A stretch of 50,872 nt of DNA from Candidatus Poribacteria bacterium (GCA_022824265.1 JAJEAG010000032.1:1-50872); one strand, 5' to 3'; counted from the stretch's first letter, positions 17,632 to 26,485 are shown. A program made the numbers and translations. The notes: generated by a model from the letters alone, not told the origin.

Positions 17632-17697
17632 TGTTCTGTAGTAGGTGCTAATTACGTCTCTATAACATTTTGACAAAAAACATACTGCTACAGAACA
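17632..17697. terminator. Inverted repeat between convergent genes, possible bidirectional terminator
   Basis: Arms TGTTCTGTAGTAG (17632-17644) and CTGCTACAGAACA (17685-17697) are complementary at 12 of 13 positions, with a 40-base loop. They lie in the 95 bp gap between mutS and the convergent oxidoreductase. The long loop and the absence of a clean T-tract make a simple Rho-independent terminator uncertain. Confidence 0.3.
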
Positions 17698-17708
17698 ACT
17701 GTGCTGTT

Positions 17709-18677
17709 CTATAAAGTTACGGATTTTCCAGTCCGCGCGCATTCATAGATAGCCATATTCAACTCAACGGAACGTCTGCCTTCATATCCGTCAACTGCTG
17801 GTGCTGCATCATCGTGTATGACACGTAAAGCATCCTGAATCACATTACCTGGATAGTCAGGGAGTTCAATCTCAGGTTCTTTACCTTCAGCAAATTCCCA
17901 AACATCTGGTCCACGACCAACAATCCCTGTTTGACCATGAATGTGAATCATTGTGATACTTCCACCGGGATATGTTGTCGTAGTTAAAACATGTCCAAGT
18001 GCTCCGTTTTCAAATTCTAAAATTGCAGAGGTCATATCTTCTGTTTCACAATTCTCGTGGTCATAAACATCAAAATGTGCCCCTATAACACGTTTAACAG
18101 ATCCCATAAACCACAACATCATATCAATAGAATGGACACCTTGGTTCATGATGGATCCGCCACCATCAAGTTCCCATGTGCCGTGCCAACCGACATAATA
18201 ACTATCAGGACGTTTCCATTTCATTCGGAGTTCACATAAAAGCGGTTTACCAATTGCCCCTTGTTCCAATGCAGCCTTGATTTTCCGATTTTGTCCACCG
18301 TATCTTTCACCGAAATCAACCATGAGTTTAACGTTGTTGTCTTCACAGGTTTTGATGAGTGAATCGCAATTCTCAACACTGACATCCATCGGTTTAGTTG
18401 TTATGACGTGTTTACCGCGTCGTGCGGCTTCTTCACCAAATTTACCGTGCAAACCACTCGGAGTCATAATCATTGCAACATCAATGTCATCCCTGTCAAA
18501 CATTTCCAAAGCGTCATCGTGGCTTTCACATCCAAACTTTTCCTCTGCAGCTTTACGACGATCTTCAGCAAGGTCAGCAACAGCAACGAGTTCTGCACCT
18601 TCTGTACTATGAATTACACCTGCACGATTCATACCCATACCTAAACCGACAACACCAAATCGTAGATTATTAGCCAT
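17709..18677 (-). CDS. Gfo/Idh/MocA family oxidoreductase
   Basis: A 322-residue oxidoreductase. The Rossmann motif is GVVGLGMGMNRAGV at the N-terminus and the second signature is TTKPMD, with the lysine expected to take part in catalysis. The substrate-domain signature GGGSIMNQGVHSIDMMLW contains the conserved His. These are hallmarks of NAD(P)-dependent sugar or inositol dehydrogenases, and motif II of this form is common in the myo-inositol/glucose-fructose group. It reads toward mutS on the opposite strand, with an AGGAGA ribosome site. No transporter or kinase sits beside it, so the substrate stays open. Confidence 0.88.
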   Translation of the reverse strand: MANNLRFGVVGLGMGMNRAGVIHSTEGAELVAVADLAEDRRKAAEEKFGCESHDDALEMFDRDDIDVAMIMTPSGLHGKFGEEAARRGKHVITTKPMDVSVENCDSLIKTCEDNNVKLMVDFGERYGGQNRKIKAALEQGAIGKPLLCELRMKWKRPDSYYVGWHGTWELDGGGSIMNQGVHSIDMMLWFMGSVKRVIGAHFDVYDHENCETEDMTSAILEFENGALGHVLTTTTYPGGSITMIHIHGQTGIVGRGPDVWEFAEGKEPEIELPDYPGNVIQDALRVIHDDAAPAVDGYEGRRSVELNMAIYECARTGKSVTL

Positions 18678-18878
18678 TAAATTTTCTCCTAAAATAACAT
18701 TACTTAGAACAATCTATACATACATTGATACTCTAAATATCGACAAATTGGAATACATATCCGAAAGCAATATATAATTTCAATATAAGGCATTATACCA
18801 CATACATATTCTATATGTTCAAATTATTCTCATTGCCAATCAATAGGAAAAGATAGTCAAATGAAAAACCAGCCTCAT

Positions 18879-19556
18879 TTAATTTACTCTATTTTCGTAA
18901 TATTCACACATACTTTGTAGGCAACATGCTTCACATACAGGTGTTTTTTTACAAACTCTTGCTCCGTGACGAACAATCAAAGCGTGATATTCGTTGAAAA
19001 GAACAACATCATGCGGTAGGTTATCCATGAAGAGTGCACGAAGTCTCTCATAATGGAAGTTCCCTTCTACCCATCCTAATTTGCTGAAAAGCCTGTAGGT
19101 ATAGGTATCAACAACAAAACTCGGTTTTTCTGCGGCGTAGAGTATAATTGAATCCGCAGTTTCTGGACCGACACCATAGATAGACAATAATTCTTTGCGT
19201 AATTCAGATACATTCTGCTTGAACATTACATCAAAAGGACGTTCTACTATATGTGAAACAAAGGCACGTACCTTCTTTGTTTTTACACGGAAATAGCCTG
19301 AAGGTCGGAGAAGTTCTTCTAATGTATCCTGCGGAATAGCATGAATCTGTTCGGGAGTAAACGCATCTGCCGCTTTGAGATTGTCCAATGCTTTTTCGAC
19401 GTTACGCCATGCAGTTGCTTGGGTTAGTATTGCACCGAGGACAACTTCAAAAGGTGTATCTGCAGGCCACCATCTAAGGTTTCCGTGCTCCGCCTGAAGT
19501 TGATGAAACAGCTCAAGCAGTTCGTAATTAAGATTTCCTTCTAAAACAATATGCAT
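18879..19556 (-). CDS. Endonuclease III-like DNA glycosylase lacking the lyase lysine
   Basis: A 225-residue HhH-GPD base-excision protein with an iron-sulfur cluster. Helix-hairpin-helix GVGPETADSI lies near 127-137, the catalytic Asp is D150 (FVVDTYTYR), and cysteines C202, C208, C211 and C217 form the 4Fe-4S loop. Classical Nth has VGRKTAN, with Lys forming the Schiff base; here the Lys position is Glu (GPETAD). It is therefore more like monofunctional 3-methyladenine glycosylases of the MagIII/thermophile type. Start 19556 (MHIVLEG) fits the family N-terminus; an in-frame ATG at 19586 would add ten residues, and neither has a clear SD. It diverges from the gene at 19604. Confidence 0.85.
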   Translation of the reverse strand: MHIVLEGNLNYELLELFHQLQAEHGNLRWWPADTPFEVVLGAILTQATAWRNVEKALDNLKAADAFTPEQIHAIPQDTLEELLRPSGYFRVKTKKVRAFVSHIVERPFDVMFKQNVSELRKELLSIYGVGPETADSIILYAAEKPSFVVDTYTYRLFSKLGWVEGNFHYERLRALFMDNLPHDVVLFNEYHALIVRHGARVCKKTPVCEACCLQSMCEYYENRVN

Positions 19557-19603
19557 ATATGTATAATTAGTAGTATTCCATTTCAAAGAGTGAGGATAAT
19601 GTT

Positions 19604-20485
19604 ATGAATATCAGCTTTAGCACAAGTGTCGGTGGTGATGCGTGGGGTCTTGAAGAATGTATCGATTGGTCAAAAGCAAACGATTTTGATGCAATTCGAC
19701 CCAATGCCAACGGTCTTTTCGAACCAAATCAGATTATACAATCAGGCGGCGAAGATGTCAAGCAGATTATAGACAAAACTGACATCTATCTCGCAGCATT
19801 AACTTCTCATTGTAACTTATTGGATGATGATCTTGAAAAACGTGAAAATGCTCGCAATACATTGCTGCTATCAATTGAAGCAGCGCATATTCTTGATATT
19901 CCAGTAATAGTTACCTATGCTGGTAGTCCTGTGAGTTGGCAATTTTATGGACAATTTTCGTCTGAACCGGGAAATCCGGGAGATCGTTCTGTTGCGCTTG
20001 TACAACGATTTAAGGAAATGTGGACACCTGTGGTTGCATTCGCAGAAGAAAAAGGTGTGAAACTTGCATTGGATTGTGCAGTTCGGATGGGTAATATCGC
20101 ATGTAACCCAGAAATGTGGGAAAGGATACTTGATGCTGTACCCTCTGATGCTTTAGGACTGTCTTGTGACCCATCACACTGGTTATGGATGGGGATTCTA
20201 CCCGTAGAAGATGCTATTCGGATGTTTCGTGGGAAGTGGTATTATGCGGATGTTAAGGATTGTGAAATTAGTCCTCGGATGCTTTTCCGACAAGGAATTA
20301 TCGGAAATTGGTGGTGGCAGTATCGTGTGCCTGGACGCGGACAGTTGAATTGGGGTACTATTATCGGTGCTCTATTGGAATCTGATTATGATTATGTCCT
20401 TTGTGTTGAAAACGAAGATCGTGGTGCACCAGGCTTAGACGGGTTCGCATTGGGTTGTAGACATCTCCGTCAATTCTTATCGTAA
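19604..20485 (+). CDS. Sugar phosphate isomerase/epimerase family TIM barrel
   Basis: A 293-residue AP-endonuclease-2/xylose-isomerase-like TIM barrel. The metal-binding strands are recognisable as VKLALDC, GLSCDPSHWLW, WYYADVKDC and the terminal YVLCVENEDRGAPGLDGF. Family members isomerise, epimerise or dehydrate sugars and inositols (IolE/IolI/Hyi types) using a divalent metal. The metal-ligand positions E, D, H, D, E are usually spread over these strands, and one of the expected acids in LALDC is Asp where Glu is common. GAGGA lies before the ATG. It diverges from the glycosylase gene and precedes a DUF1611 gene by 72 bases. Confidence 0.85.
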   Translation: MNISFSTSVGGDAWGLEECIDWSKANDFDAIRPNANGLFEPNQIIQSGGEDVKQIIDKTDIYLAALTSHCNLLDDDLEKRENARNTLLLSIEAAHILDIPVIVTYAGSPVSWQFYGQFSSEPGNPGDRSVALVQRFKEMWTPVVAFAEEKGVKLALDCAVRMGNIACNPEMWERILDAVPSDALGLSCDPSHWLWMGILPVEDAIRMFRGKWYYADVKDCEISPRMLFRQGIIGNWWWQYRVPGRGQLNWGTIIGALLESDYDYVLCVENEDRGAPGLDGFALGCRHLRQFLS

Positions 20486-20557
20486 CCCCTTATGACACGT
20501 AGATCGGATTATTTCACATCTTGAAATACAGTTTGCTATATGTTATTCTATTGATAT

Positions 20558-21616
20558 ATGCAAAAACAGTTAAACCCAAAATCACATAGAATAGTTATTC
20601 TTGCTGAAGGTTCATTCGGTGTCCTTGAATCTAAGACTGCGACTGTCCTTGTGCGTTATCTCCCTAAAAATGTCGTCGCAGTTATTGACAGCACGAATGC
20701 AGGAAAAGATGTTAGCAATGTGATTGGAATCGGAGACGGAATTCCTGTAGTCAGTAGTCTCGAAAGTGCAATGCATTTTAAGCCTACGATGTTAGCTATT
20801 GGTATTGCCCCCCCTGGAGGTGAGTTGCCACCAGAATGGCATTCTATTTTATGCAAAGCTATCATAAACGGACTTCACATCATGAGTGGACTTCACTATT
20901 TTTTGAGTGATGATGTTGAAATGTTTCAGTTGGCTGCAGATCACGATGTTGTTCTCTGGGATGCACGAAAACCACCTGAGAACTTACCCGTGGCAACCTG
21001 TATAGCTGCTTCTGTAAATGCAACTGTCATTCTCACAGTCGGATCGGATTGCCGAGTAGGGAAGATGCTATCGGGTATAGAGATAACACATACTGCCAGA
21101 GAACGCGGACTCAACGCGGAGTTTTGTCCAACAGGACAGAATGGAATAATGGTATGGGGTTGGGGTATAGCAATTGATGCAGTTATCTCTGACTTCACCG
21201 CAGGTGCAGCGGAACAGATTGTGCTTGAAGGTGCAAAGAATCACGATCTACTGATCGTAGAAGGACAGGGATCTTTAGTTCATCCGGGATATTCTGGTGT
21301 TACGTTAAGTCTATTACATGGCAGCATGCCTGATGCGATGATATTTTGTCATCAACCATCACGGAAAAAGGTCGCAAGATATACTGTGCCCTTGCCATCT
21401 ATAACAGAGATGATTGCACATTATGAGATGTTAACGGCACCAATAAAACCCGCAAAGGTAATCGGTTTAGCACTCAATTGTTTCGACTTATCTGAAAACG
21501 AAACGGATGAAGCGATTGCTGCTGCTGAGGAAGAGACAGGATTACCAGCAACAGATGTCGTGAAGTTTGGGGCTGATAAACTTGTTGATGCTATTCAAAA
21601 CATTTTGAGGAAATGA
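20558..21616 (+). CDS. DUF1611 family P-loop protein (DgcN-like)
   Basis: A 352-residue DUF1611 protein. Residues 1-145 form a Rossmann-like domain, and the second domain carries a P-loop GSDCRVGKM (162-170) followed by LIVEGQGSLVHPGYSGVT. DUF1611 proteins are ATP-grasp-unlike P-loop proteins. One member, DgcN, works with a dipeptide epimerase-like partner in D-glutamate catabolism, and D-amino acid or N-acyl amino acid metabolism is therefore the family's best clue. The D-threonine aldolase-type gene 333 bases downstream on the opposite strand fits such a role, but the link is inference. No DgcA-type epimerase is directly adjacent. Confidence 0.75.
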   Translation: MQKQLNPKSHRIVILAEGSFGVLESKTATVLVRYLPKNVVAVIDSTNAGKDVSNVIGIGDGIPVVSSLESAMHFKPTMLAIGIAPPGGELPPEWHSILCKAIINGLHIMSGLHYFLSDDVEMFQLAADHDVVLWDARKPPENLPVATCIAASVNATVILTVGSDCRVGKMLSGIEITHTARERGLNAEFCPTGQNGIMVWGWGIAIDAVISDFTAGAAEQIVLEGAKNHDLLIVEGQGSLVHPGYSGVTLSLLHGSMPDAMIFCHQPSRKKVARYTVPLPSITEMIAHYEMLTAPIKPAKVIGLALNCFDLSENETDEAIAAAEEETGLPATDVVKFGADKLVDAIQNILRK

Positions 21617-21656
21617 CAATGGATATAGCAATTGTCTTTAATAAGGAAATAATTTC

Positions 21657-21905
21657 ATGAATACGCGTAAATGGCTGGTAGAAACCGAAACTCCTCATAC
21701 TGTTAAAGTTGATCATTGGAACACTTGGTCTGGTAGGGTACATATCTATGTTGACGATGAACTAATCTTTGAAAGGAATCGCAAACTATTTGACGCAGGA
21801 CTTGAACATCGCTTCAAACTTGAAGAATTACCTTGTATTATCAGGATTTTTTACAGGACATGGATGTTTGAGTATGAACTATGGGTTGATGGAAAACTGC
21901 AGTAA
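21657..21905 (+). CDS. Small FAIM1-like beta-sandwich protein
   Basis: An 82-residue soluble protein without signal peptide. It has an all-beta pattern of alternating strands: HTVKVDHWNTWSGRVHIYVDDELIFER, then HRFKLEELPCIIRIFY, then FEYELWVDGK. The order resembles half of a Fas apoptotic inhibitory molecule (FAIM1) fold, including the closing FEYELWVDG segment. Bacterial members exist without assigned function. It begins 40 bases after the DUF1611 gene on the same strand and is probably cotranscribed. The family assignment rests on visual pattern and should be treated as tentative. Confidence 0.5.
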   Translation: MNTRKWLVETETPHTVKVDHWNTWSGRVHIYVDDELIFERNRKLFDAGLEHRFKLEELPCIIRIFYRTWMFEYELWVDGKLQ

Positions 21906-21948
21906 AATACTCAAAAAACGTTAACTCGAAACTAATAGTATTCAATGC

Positions 21949-23058
21949 TTATCCTACACTTCGATCCCTTGCTATTACATCCCAGGTTTCTCTATAGTAT
22001 CCATCCGATTCAATGACATAGTAATATGTGTGCAATGCAACCGATGGACAAATATGGGTTGGACAGACATACATCTCTTGACCTATTTGTATTTGCGTAG
22101 AGTCAGGTACATTTATTGCCCAATGTTCCTCATGTTGTGTATCAACTTCAGCATTTTCAATGTTCAATATAGTTCCGCGTTTCCCATCAGGATCAGCAGC
22201 GATTGCTTTGTGTCCTAAATCAAGTGTGAAACGTGTTGAAGTAGGAATACTTATAACGCGACTTAGTAATAATGCTGCAGGTATAAATCCGAGGTCGGGA
22301 TAATTTGATACATATCCGTAATCATGAAAGACAAATGTGCCTGGTGATGCTTCTACTCCAGGTGTTTTAGCATATACAGAAAATGTCGGTGTTCCACCCA
22401 TTACAATCAGTGGTACATTAATACCTTTTGCAGACAACTTGTCTTGCATCTGTTCAACCTGTGCAAGACTTTTATTACAAGAATTTATCCGTTCCAGTAT
22501 ATCTGTATCATGTATGTGTCCATCATAGACGTGTAATCCACACGGTTGTAAACCATCTGACTTATCAATTGTTTCGTATATTTCCACTGCTTTATCACTG
22601 ACAGGAACACCTGTCCGGTGCATTCCGACATCAAGATCAAGCATAACATTTACATGCAAGCCGCATTCAACCGTTGTTTTAGATAGGGCAGTCACTGCAT
22701 CCTGATGATCAACGATTACTTTGAAATCTACTTCAGGAAACCGTTGACATAGTGATAGATATTTCTTGATATTTGGACCTACCATCTGATAAGCAATTAG
22801 AATATCCTTTATGCCATTTTGTGCCAGCATTTCTGCTTCCTTCAACGTGGCACATTTGTGTTTGAGGATACCAGCATCACGTTCCATTTCAACGATCTCT
22901 GCAGTTTTGTGTGTTTTTGCGTGCGGTCTAAGTTTTGAAACATTACCATCGACCATCTCTATGGCACGATCAATATTCTTTTGCACTAAATCTCTATACA
23001 CAACAAGGGATGGACTCGGTATGTTTTCAACATTTTGTATACGGTATATCTGATCCAT
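21949..23058 (-). CDS. D-threonine aldolase/D-serine dehydratase family PLP enzyme
   Basis: A 369-residue fold-type III PLP enzyme with an alanine-racemase-like barrel. The PLP lysine is expected in RPHAKTHKT (K48). The C-terminal domain carries the metal motif of the DSD1/DTA family in CPTHICPS (His-x-Cys). Such enzymes cleave D-threonine to glycine and acetaldehyde or dehydrate D-serine, with Mn or Zn. The middle has the phosphate-cup segment IVMGGTPTFSVYA. It faces the DUF1611/FAIM-like pair tail to tail. The substrate (D-Thr, D-Ser or 3-hydroxyaspartate) cannot be chosen from sequence alone. Confidence 0.88.
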   Translation of the reverse strand: MDQIYRIQNVENIPSPSLVVYRDLVQKNIDRAIEMVDGNVSKLRPHAKTHKTAEIVEMERDAGILKHKCATLKEAEMLAQNGIKDILIAYQMVGPNIKKYLSLCQRFPEVDFKVIVDHQDAVTALSKTTVECGLHVNVMLDLDVGMHRTGVPVSDKAVEIYETIDKSDGLQPCGLHVYDGHIHDTDILERINSCNKSLAQVEQMQDKLSAKGINVPLIVMGGTPTFSVYAKTPGVEASPGTFVFHDYGYVSNYPDLGFIPAALLLSRVISIPTSTRFTLDLGHKAIAADPDGKRGTILNIENAEVDTQHEEHWAINVPDSTQIQIGQEMYVCPTHICPSVALHTYYYVIESDGYYRETWDVIARDRSVG

Positions 23059-23089
23059 GGTCTTCCCCTCATAAGAAGTATAAACAGGA

Positions 23090-23704
23090 TTAACGTCCGT
23101 TAAACCGATTCATTGCAGTGAGAATTCCGTCTTGTAAGATTGTATCAACAGCATCAATTGTACGTTCAATCGTTTGTTCAATCTCTATCTCTTCAGATTT
23201 TGAAAATTCTGAAAGCACATAGTCCGTTATATCACCTACAGGTTCTCCAATGCCTATACGCAATCGTGGAAACTCAGACGTTCCCAAATGACGAATGATT
23301 GATTGCATTCCTTTCTGTCCACCATCACTTCCTTTTCGTCGTATCCGTATCATACCAATGTCCAAGTGAACATCATCGTATATGATACATAAGTCTGTAA
23401 GCGTAATATCATACCGATTGATAAGTGCTGCAACCGCTGAACCGCTGTTGTTCATATATGTCATAGGTTTTGCAAGAACGATAGGTGAACCGTGTAATTC
23501 TGTCTGTATAACAAGTGAGTTACAGACTGATGTTATACGTTTGGTAGTTGAACTGTCGGTAGCATTTGTCGTTTGCAATTTTTCGTATAGAGTATCTATA
23601 ACTCGAAAACCAATATTGTGTTTTGTTTTTTCATATCGTAGTCCGGGATTACCGAGACCAACAATCAGTTTTGAGTGAATATCAATAGTGTTCTTACAAA
23701 GCAT
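23090..23704 (-). CDS. pth: Peptidyl-tRNA hydrolase
   Basis: A 204-residue bacterial-type Pth that recycles peptidyl-tRNA released prematurely from ribosomes. Signatures are IVGLGNPGLRYEKTKHNIGF (catalytic His in KHNIG), PMTYMNNSG, IIYDDVHLDIG (catalytic Asp) and KGSDGGQKGMQSI. About ten extra N-terminal residues precede the conserved core compared with E. coli Pth. It is the last gene of the minus-strand block that includes ribosomal protein L25; L25-Pth pairing is a common bacterial arrangement, here with two cell-envelope genes inserted between them. Confidence 0.95.
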   Translation of the reverse strand: MLCKNTIDIHSKLIVGLGNPGLRYEKTKHNIGFRVIDTLYEKLQTTNATDSSTTKRITSVCNSLVIQTELHGSPIVLAKPMTYMNNSGSAVAALINRYDITLTDLCIIYDDVHLDIGMIRIRRKGSDGGQKGMQSIIRHLGTSEFPRLRIGIGEPVGDITDYVLSEFSKSEEIEIEQTIERTIDAVDTILQDGILTAMNRFNGR

Positions 23705-23725
23705 GAGATACTTCGGTTTTCAGAG

Positions 23726-24313
23726 TCAATATCGTAATGGTTGAGATATGTTTAGATGACCTGCCAGTGTTTCTACCTCTTTACCATCAATTAATATCTG
23801 AACATGTTTTACTGCATCAGGTAATGCGTTAAACACAGTCAAAAGTATAGCATTAACAGACATAAACTCTGCAGTTGTTCCTCCGATTTGTCCATCTGCC
23901 AAATGGTGTGAAAAATCTAAATATGCTGTCTTTTGAGTATCTATATAGACTTCATTTAGAAGTGTTCCGCGTGGAATGGGATTTCTATAGTTAGTTGGAG
24001 TTGTTTGTATAAGTGCAGAGAGGATCTGTTTTAACTGTTCTGTCGGTTCAGCATATAAATGTAATTCGACTCGAACAGGTGTGAGTTCAAGTTCAGTAGA
24101 TTCTAATAGGAATATGTTGACTTCCTTTAGGGATGGTAACATATCAGTCGGATTTGCCTGATTTGGTAGTTCAGGTGGTGCATCTTGAATAACTGTTCGT
24201 TTAGAATTTGCAATTAATAGAAGCACGATAGCAAGACAAATTGCGATAGTAACTAAGGTTATTCCCCAAACTATAAAGATCCTTGAGTGGATTATTTTTC
24301 TAAATAAAGACAT
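23726..24313 (-). CDS. Membrane-anchored GerMN-domain protein
   Basis: A 195-residue protein with one N-terminal transmembrane segment (about residues 9-35, IFIVWGITLVTIAICLAIVL). An external GerMN domain (about 70-190) contains VEIHLYAEP-like, EVYIDTQKTAYLDFS and SVNAILLTVFNALPDAVKHVQILIDGKEVETLAGHLNIS, which are typical of the domain first named in spore germination protein GerM. In non-sporulating bacteria these proteins are associated with the cell wall and division. ATG 24313 is preferred over a GTG at 24346. It sits directly downstream of an N-acetylmuramoyl-L-alanine amidase, a common pairing. Confidence 0.82.
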   Translation of the reverse strand: MSLFRKIIHSRIFIVWGITLVTIAICLAIVLLLIANSKRTVIQDAPPELPNQANPTDMLPSLKEVNIFLLESTELELTPVRVELHLYAEPTEQLKQILSALIQTTPTNYRNPIPRGTLLNEVYIDTQKTAYLDFSHHLADGQIGGTTAEFMSVNAILLTVFNALPDAVKHVQILIDGKEVETLAGHLNISQPLRY

Positions 24314-24491
24314 TGTATCATCCCAAAGGATACCTGAATTTGTCACATACTACAACCTATGGTGTGGAATATCAACGTGTACCGATGCCTGTCACATATT
24401 ATGAGTATGTGTTAGTAAAGATGAGCGTAGTCTAACATAACCCTAATTATGAGATAAACTCTATTGCTATCATTACATACTTTGATTGTTT

Positions 24492-25664
24492 CTATCTCTC
24501 TATTGGATTTGAGGATTCCGCTGAAGTTTGATCATCAGGTTTTGCAGTTTGACGAACTTTCGCAGAATATATCTGTATTGCACGGACGATAGTTTGGGCA
24601 AGTTCTGAAATATGGTCCTGATTTGAAAGTCTTGCTGTATCGTCTAAATTTGACAGGTATCCGAGTTCAATTAATACTGCAGGCATAAAGACATCGTTCA
24701 AAGCAATAATTGGAAATTCAGATATAACAATCGGATCTTTAGCAAAGAAATTTAGTTCTTTCTCAAGAACAGTAGCAAACTTTTTACTCTGTTGTAGATA
24801 ATTTGCTTGTGTACGAATGTTAAGGTCTTTATCTCCAAATTTTGGTATCGGTGCAGTTCTGAATTGTAACTGTCCGTAAGGATTGTTCAGGTAGAGACGA
24901 ATGCCTTTGTGATTCTGTGAAAACGATGAATTGCAGTGTAAGCTAATAAACAATCTTCCTTTGAAACGGTTTGCGATTTGGTAGCGTTGTTGACGGGATT
25001 TATTTACATCTTGTTCGCGTGTAAGATGAATTGAAAAACCGTGCTGTTTGGATTGAGCCTTTATCGCTTTTGCAACAGAAAGTACAACATCTTTTTCGTA
25101 TATTCCAGTTTGACTTTTACAGCCAACGTCCTTTTCTCCACCATGTCCAGGATCAATGATAACCGTCCAAAGACGATTATTTTTTGGTATATCACTTGGA
25201 AAGGAGTTGTTTTGCATGATCCTGACTCGTTGAAGTTCAGGTTTATAGATTACACTAACATCATCCAGTTCTGGTAATACCTCCTGAAAAAAACTAATTG
25301 GTATCTTTTGTTGTCCATTGATAATACGTGGTGGAACTGTGAGGGTAATTACTTGTCTGCCGTCATCAATATTTACAGAGGGGTTCCCCATCCATACTTT
25401 GATTACTTTATCTTTTGTTTTTATGGTGAGTTGTTTGCTTGGGGTATGGTATGAGTGTTTCATCTCCGGGTCAAAGACAGACTTAAGTGATTCAACAGAG
25501 AGATAGATATGTTCATCATGAAGTATGTATTCTACTTCATTGAGAATATCTCCCTCCCCATCAACAAAACGCACGGTTTTAACTTGTGCAAAACCGTGCG
25601 TTGCGGAGACTAATAAAAAAATGAATAGAAAGAGTTTTATGGTTTCAAATGTGCGTAACCACAT
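24492..25664 (-). CDS. N-acetylmuramoyl-L-alanine amidase (Amidase_3)
   Basis: A 390-residue exported amidase. The signal peptide is 1-26 (cleavage near GFAQ). Residues about 35-150 resemble the copper-amine-oxidase-N-like domain found in wall hydrolases. The Amidase_3 catalytic domain spans about 165-370. Zinc ligands H174 (DPGHGG), E190 and H243 (SLHCNSS) are visible, as is the catalytic acid E333 (VLIELGYLSN). It hydrolyses the amide between muramic acid and the stem peptide, usually for daughter cell separation. It overlaps no neighbour and reads into the GerMN gene. Confidence 0.92.
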   Translation of the reverse strand: MWLRTFETIKLFLFIFLLVSATHGFAQVKTVRFVDGEGDILNEVEYILHDEHIYLSVESLKSVFDPEMKHSYHTPSKQLTIKTKDKVIKVWMGNPSVNIDDGRQVITLTVPPRIINGQQKIPISFFQEVLPELDDVSVIYKPELQRVRIMQNNSFPSDIPKNNRLWTVIIDPGHGGEKDVGCKSQTGIYEKDVVLSVAKAIKAQSKQHGFSIHLTREQDVNKSRQQRYQIANRFKGRLFISLHCNSSFSQNHKGIRLYLNNPYGQLQFRTAPIPKFGDKDLNIRTQANYLQQSKKFATVLEKELNFFAKDPIVISEFPIIALNDVFMPAVLIELGYLSNLDDTARLSNQDHISELAQTIVRAIQIYSAKVRQTAKPDDQTSAESSNPIER

Positions 25665-25671
25665 CTTAATG

Positions 25672-26382
25672 TTATTCTTCGTCGTCTTCGTTACGACGTC
25701 TACGTGAAATTACCTCAGGTTCGGTGCGTTCTTCAGCTTCATCTTCAGCTGCATCATCACCATCTCGTTCTTCACCTTCTTCGCCTTCTTCACCTTCTTC
25801 AACTTCAACAACTTCTTCAACAATGACACGTGGCTGGCTTACAGACACGATGATCCGTTGTGCCTCATCTATTACTTCAATCTCATCATCAATTTCTATA
25901 TCCTGTACATAAATAATATCACCTATATTAAGATTGGTAACATCAATAGTTATTTCATTTGGCATCAGTGCTGGTAGACAATTCAGAGTAAGATAACGAA
26001 GTGGAAATTCCAAAACACCACCTTCTTGTGCTCCAGCTGGTGTTCCAACGATTACGATAGGCACTGAGGAGGTAACAGGTTCATCTAATGAAATTCGTAG
26101 GAAATCAGCATGGAGTAATATCCGTTTCTCAACTGTATCACGTTGAATCTCTTTTATGATGACAGGTTCGGATTTTCCTTCTGTGACTTCCATATTAATG
26201 ATGACGTTTTCTCCGTATGTTCTCAGGAATTGTTTAAGTAACCGCTCATTAATCTGAAGTGGAACTGTACCTTCTTTACGTCCATAAACTACTGCTGGCA
26301 CATCACCTGCACGACGAATTGCACGTGCACTCTGTTTGCCAAACGCATTTCTTGGTTGGACTTCTAATTTAGCTTGCTGCAT
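25672..26382 (-). CDS. rplY: 50S ribosomal protein L25/Ctc with long acidic tail
   Basis: A 236-residue L25, long (Ctc) form. The N-terminal 5S rRNA-binding beta barrel begins LEVQPRNAFGKQSARAIRRAGDVPAVVYGRK. The C-terminal TL5-type domain contains PLRYLTLNCLPALMPNEITIDV and LNIGDIIYVQDI. The last 45 residues are almost all Glu, Asp and Arg, a low-complexity tail longer than usual, ending RRRRNEDDEE. It lies between tRNA-Gln and the amidase gene. The separation from the amidase start is only seven bases, so the two are likely cotranscribed. Confidence 0.93.
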   Translation of the reverse strand: MQQAKLEVQPRNAFGKQSARAIRRAGDVPAVVYGRKEGTVPLQINERLLKQFLRTYGENVIINMEVTEGKSEPVIIKEIQRDTVEKRILLHADFLRISLDEPVTSSVPIVIVGTPAGAQEGGVLEFPLRYLTLNCLPALMPNEITIDVTNLNIGDIIYVQDIEIDDEIEVIDEAQRIIVSVSQPRVIVEEVVEVEEGEEGEEGEERDGDDAAEDEAEERTEPEVISRRRRNEDDEE

Positions 26383-26413
26383 TTTCTTCTAAACCTTTAT
26401 GTTAAAATGTAAA

Positions 26414-26485
26414 CAGGGCGGGTAGGATTCGAACCTACGCATACAGGTTCCAAAGACCTGTGCCTTACCGCTTGGCCACCGCCCT
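26414..26485 (-). tRNA. tRNA-Gln (anticodon UUG)
   Basis: A 72-nucleotide cloverleaf on the minus strand. The acceptor AGGGCGG pairs fully with CCGCCCT (discriminator G). The D-arm is GCC...GGC, the anticodon stem CAGGT/ACCTG with loop CTTTGGA, giving anticodon TTG for glutamine, and the T-arm is GTAGG/CCTAC with TTCGAAT. No CCA is encoded (TTT follows). Its 5' end abuts the ispE stop codon with no spacer, so it is probably processed from the same transcript. Confidence 0.93.

Noticed and set aside
17693-17710. Second small hairpin AGAACA...TGTTCT near the oxidoreductase stop
   Set aside because: A six-base stem without a T-tract, partly over the stop codon, is not enough for a terminator call.
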